Shown: positions 51,734 to 53,739 of the stretch, in pieces
Layout: every line of letters begins with the position of its first letter
Numbering within the stretch: position 1 is the stretch's first letter
Origin: Hyphomonadaceae bacterium
Lineage (GTDB): Bacteria > Pseudomonadota > Alphaproteobacteria > Caulobacterales > Hyphomonadaceae
Reading direction: 5' to 3'
Assembly: GCA_027485145.1 (NCBI GenBank)
Contig: JAIXRO010000088.1
Span: 1-53,739, forward strand
DNA: 53,739 nt
Program-made: the position numbers and the translations under genes
Notes under the pieces: generated by a model
Told to the model about the DNA's origin: nothing
Database searches by the model: none
What the model saw: the letters and a program-made list of their open reading frames with translations, nothing else

Positions 51734-52699
51734 TCAACGCCCCGCACACGCCGCCCAGCCGGCTTCGTCCGCCTCCAGGTATTCGGCGACACGCAGCGGC
51801 TCGTCGGTCGAGATCAGCACCACGCCATCGTCGACCAGCCGTTGATACTCGCTGCCATCGCCGTCGCTCCAGTACTTGTCGTCCAGCCGCTCGCCCTTGC
51901 GCCCCAGCGTGCCGAAGGCCGGCTCCACGCCTTCCCGGGCCAGCCGTTCAAAGGCCGGCGGGTCCGGCTCCCGCGTGCCCGTCCAGCCAATGATCCGTGT
52001 GCGGTCCACGTCCATGCTCTCCAGCGTCGCGATATCCCGTGCGCCGCGCGCCGCGGCGGTCAGCATCATGTCCCGGTCGAGCGTCGCAATCGTGCGGGCC
52101 TCGAAATCGGAATACGAGATCATCACCGTGTTCCCCTGCGCGCCGGCGGCTGCCACCGCCTCCATGATGTCGCGAAAGCCGCTCGTCTTCTTGCGGTCGA
52201 GTTGCACCACGGCGCCATTCTGCTTCGCCCAGAGCAGCACATCCGTCAGCTTGGGGGGATGGAACCGCGTCAGGTCGCCGTCCGTATCCTTCAGCCGGAT
52301 CTTCGCAATGTCGGCCCAATCCGTGTCCGAGACATAGCCGTCGCCATCGGCCGTCCGTCCGAACCGGTCATCATGGTGCAGGAACATCACCCCGTCGCGG
52401 CTCGTCGCCACATCGAGTTCGAACACCCGTATGCCTTTGGAAAACCTGTGCTGGATGGTCTCGAGCGCGTTCTCCGGATAGCCGGGGCCCGGCCCGCCCC
52501 GGTGCGCCGCGACGAGTACGCCGCCGGATTCGCGCAGGCAGTCGAACAGCTCCGGCAAGGGCGGCAGGGGCGCGGCCGCCGGGGCCGCCTCGGCCTCAAC
52601 CGCTGCCGGCTCGCTCCCGGTCCCGGCGCTTGTCTCCGCGCTTTCGGTGCAACCGGCCAGGACAACCGCGGCCAAGACCCATCCCAGAACTCGCCTCAT
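51734..52699 (-). CDS. Glycerophosphodiester phosphodiesterase lipoprotein
   Basis: A 321-residue exported enzyme with a lipoprotein signal ending VLAGC (Cys17) and an Ala/Pro/Glu linker up to about residue 48. The GDPD core shows His66-Arg67 (AAHRGG), Glu76 (PENALE), Glu94 and Asp96 (VFELD) and His108 (FLHHDD). It would hydrolyse glycerophosphodiesters to glycerol 3-phosphate and an alcohol in the periplasm. The ATG at 52699 follows GGAAAGGA. It is divergent from the acyl-CoA ligase gene, 107 bases apart. Confidence 0.94.
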   Translation of the reverse strand: MRRVLGWVLAAVVLAGCTESAETSAGTGSEPAAVEAEAAPAAAPLPPLPELFDCLRESGGVLVAAHRGGPGPGYPENALETIQHRFSKGIRVFELDVATSRDGVMFLHHDDRFGRTADGDGYVSDTDWADIAKIRLKDTDGDLTRFHPPKLTDVLLWAKQNGAVVQLDRKKTSGFRDIMEAVAAAGAQGNTVMISYSDFEARTIATLDRDMMLTAAARGARDIATLESMDVDRTRIIGWTGTREPDPPAFERLAREGVEPAFGTLGRKGERLDDKYWSDGDGSEYQRLVDDGVVLISTDEPLRVAEYLEADEAGWAACAGR

Positions 52700-52806
52700 C
52701 CCCTTGTCCTTTCCTTGCGTCAGCACAATTGCCCGAATAGACAGGGCATCGAAAAATCACAAGCGCTGCCCCGAACAGAGCGGCCCTGAATTGGAGGAAG
52801 ACCCGA

Positions 52807-53739
52807 ATGAAAGGCATCATGCAGGACTGGCCGCTGACCGTGGACAAGATCCTCGAGCACGCGCGCCTGCAGCACGGCAACCGCGAGATCATCACGCGCC
52901 GCGTCGAAGGCAACATCTCCCGCATCACCTATGCGGACCTCTACGTCATGGCCAAACAGGTCTCCTCCGCCCTGAAGGACACCGGCATCGGCCTTGGCGA
53001 CCGGGTCGCCACCCTCGGCTGGAACTCCGAACGCCACATGGCCACCTGGTACGGCGCCATGGGCATCGGCGCGGTCCTCCACACGATCAACCCGCGCCTC
53101 CATCCCGAACAGATCGCCTGGATCGCCAACCACGCCGAAGACAAGGTCCTCGTCTTCGACAAGACCTTCCTGCCGATCGTCGAGGCGATCCGCGGCCAGC
53201 TCGAAACGGTGAAAACCTTCGTCATCTATGCCGGCGCCGACACGATGCCCGAGAACAAGCTCGGCGCCGTCCCGTTCGACATCTGGATCGACGGACGCAG
53301 CACCAACGTCCGCTGGGGCGACTTCCCGGAAGATACCGCCTGCGGCCTCTGCTACACCTCCGGCACCACCGGCAACCCCAAGGGCGTGCTCTACTCGCAC
53401 CGCTCCAACGTCCTCCACACGCTCGTCACCATGGGCAAGGACGCGATGGGCATGGGCGCCGCCGACTCGGTGCTCCCGGTCGTGCCGATGTTCCATGCCA
53501 ACGCCTGGGGCCTTGCGATGTCGTGCCCGGCCACCGGCGCCAATATGGTCATGCCCGGCGCCCAGATGGATGGCGCCTCGATCTATGAACTCCTTACCAA
53601 CGAGAAAGTCTCGATCACCGCCGCCGTGCCCACCGTCTGGCTGATGCTGCTGACGCACCTCCAGGCCAACAACCTGAAGCTGCCTTACCTGAAGAAGGTC
53701 CTCATCGGCGGCTCGGCCATCCCGGAACGCATCCTGCGC
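52807..53739 (+). CDS. AlkK-like medium/long-chain acyl-CoA ligase (3' end beyond window)
   Basis: The first 311 codons of an AMP-forming ligase of the AlkK / FadD3 kind. The start MKGIMQDWPLTVDKILEHA is family-like, and the adenylate motif YTSGTTGNPKG is in the C-terminal part shown. It would activate fatty acids with ATP and CoA. The ATG at 52807 follows GGAGG at 52792-52796, and the frame is open to the last base. The family length is about 540, so about 230 residues are missing. Confidence 0.95.
   Translation, partial: MKGIMQDWPLTVDKILEHARLQHGNREIITRRVEGNISRITYADLYVMAKQVSSALKDTGIGLGDRVATLGWNSERHMATWYGAMGIGAVLHTINPRLHPEQIAWIANHAEDKVLVFDKTFLPIVEAIRGQLETVKTFVIYAGADTMPENKLGAVPFDIWIDGRSTNVRWGDFPEDTACGLCYTSGTTGNPKGVLYSHRSNVLHTLVTMGKDAMGMGAADSVLPVVPMFHANAWGLAMSCPATGANMVMPGAQMDGASIYELLTNEKVSITAAVPTVWLMLLTHLQANNLKLPYLKKVLIGGSAIPERILR

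Noticed and set aside
52647-53588. Alternative plus-strand frame over the acyl-CoA ligase
   Set aside because: The frame at 52807 carries the ligase motifs and a good ribosome site. The other frame is a Arg/Pro-rich shadow.

Overview
The window is a gene-dense, GC-rich chromosomal segment of an alphaproteobacterium, most likely a Hyphomonadaceae relative (Hyphomonas-like). This is inferred from gene content: a split glycine cleavage P-protein behind a tandem glycine riboswitch, a TonB-dependent receptor, many alphaproteobacterial proteins of unknown function (DUF1489, CC_3452-like, PF20066-like), ATP-type PEP carboxykinase, a DhlA-type haloalkane dehalogenase and an AlkK-type acyl-CoA ligase. 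I see no phage, insertion sequence, integrase, CRISPR array, tRNA or rRNA. No gene-free stretch exceeds about 250 bases.

Layout. 1-5062: glycine riboswitch and the operon gcvT-gcvH-(small membrane protein)-gcvPA-gcvPB. 5069-8175: a membrane acyltransferase, a small membrane protein and a CelD-like GNAT protein. 8249-10899: two coupled exported amidohydrolases, the second without most metal ligands. 10999-16503: a run of plus-strand genes (JmjC/cupin-like, DUF1489, zinc-ribbon protein with a natural His5 tail, TSUP transporter, leucine dehydrogenase-type enzyme, unknowns). 16520-26595: a minus-strand block (TonB receptor, Pro/Glu/Ala-rich protein, TlpA-like lipoprotein, thiolase, PEP carboxykinase, Nudix hydrolase coupled to haloalkane dehalogenase, small secreted protein). 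26839-34372: acyl-CoA dehydrogenase, a 108-bp inverted-repeat element, tryptophanase, a phospholipase-C-like/DUF4332 fusion, a Gfo/Idh/MocA oxidoreductase, small proteins and a short-chain dehydrogenase. 34378-41022: RND efflux pair, amidase lipoprotein and Cu/Zn superoxide dismutase. 41071-46274: TlyA, glycine-zipper protein, methyltransferase, beta-barrel protein, chorismate synthase, PdxH. 46265-49119: TetR repressor divergent from a lipoprotein-SDR operon, with an operator-like palindrome inside the promoter. 49135-53739: PF20066-like protein, fatty acid desaturase with a small membrane partner, DUF4345 protein, VOC protein, GDPD lipoprotein and the 5' part of an acyl-CoA ligase.

How it fits together. 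Most of the region is housekeeping and catabolic metabolism: glycine to one-carbon units, beta-oxidation-type steps (thiolase, acyl-CoA dehydrogenase, acyl-CoA ligase), gluconeogenesis, and breakdown of branched amino acids and tryptophan. It also has a well developed envelope: six predicted lipoproteins (8249, 20419, 38857, 40414, 46973, 51734), a TonB receptor and an efflux pump. Genes are tightly packed, with ATGA/GTGA start-stop overlaps at 9634, 25272, 37608, 48310 and 50669 and convergent stop overlaps at 41814 and 46265. I did not find a clearly new multi-gene defence or mobile system. The observations most worth checking are regulatory (operator-like palindromes, a ribosome-site hairpin, a structured leader) and the family outliers: the degenerate amidohydrolase, the tryptophanase, the PLC-DUF4332 fusion, and the desaturase with its small coupled membrane protein.
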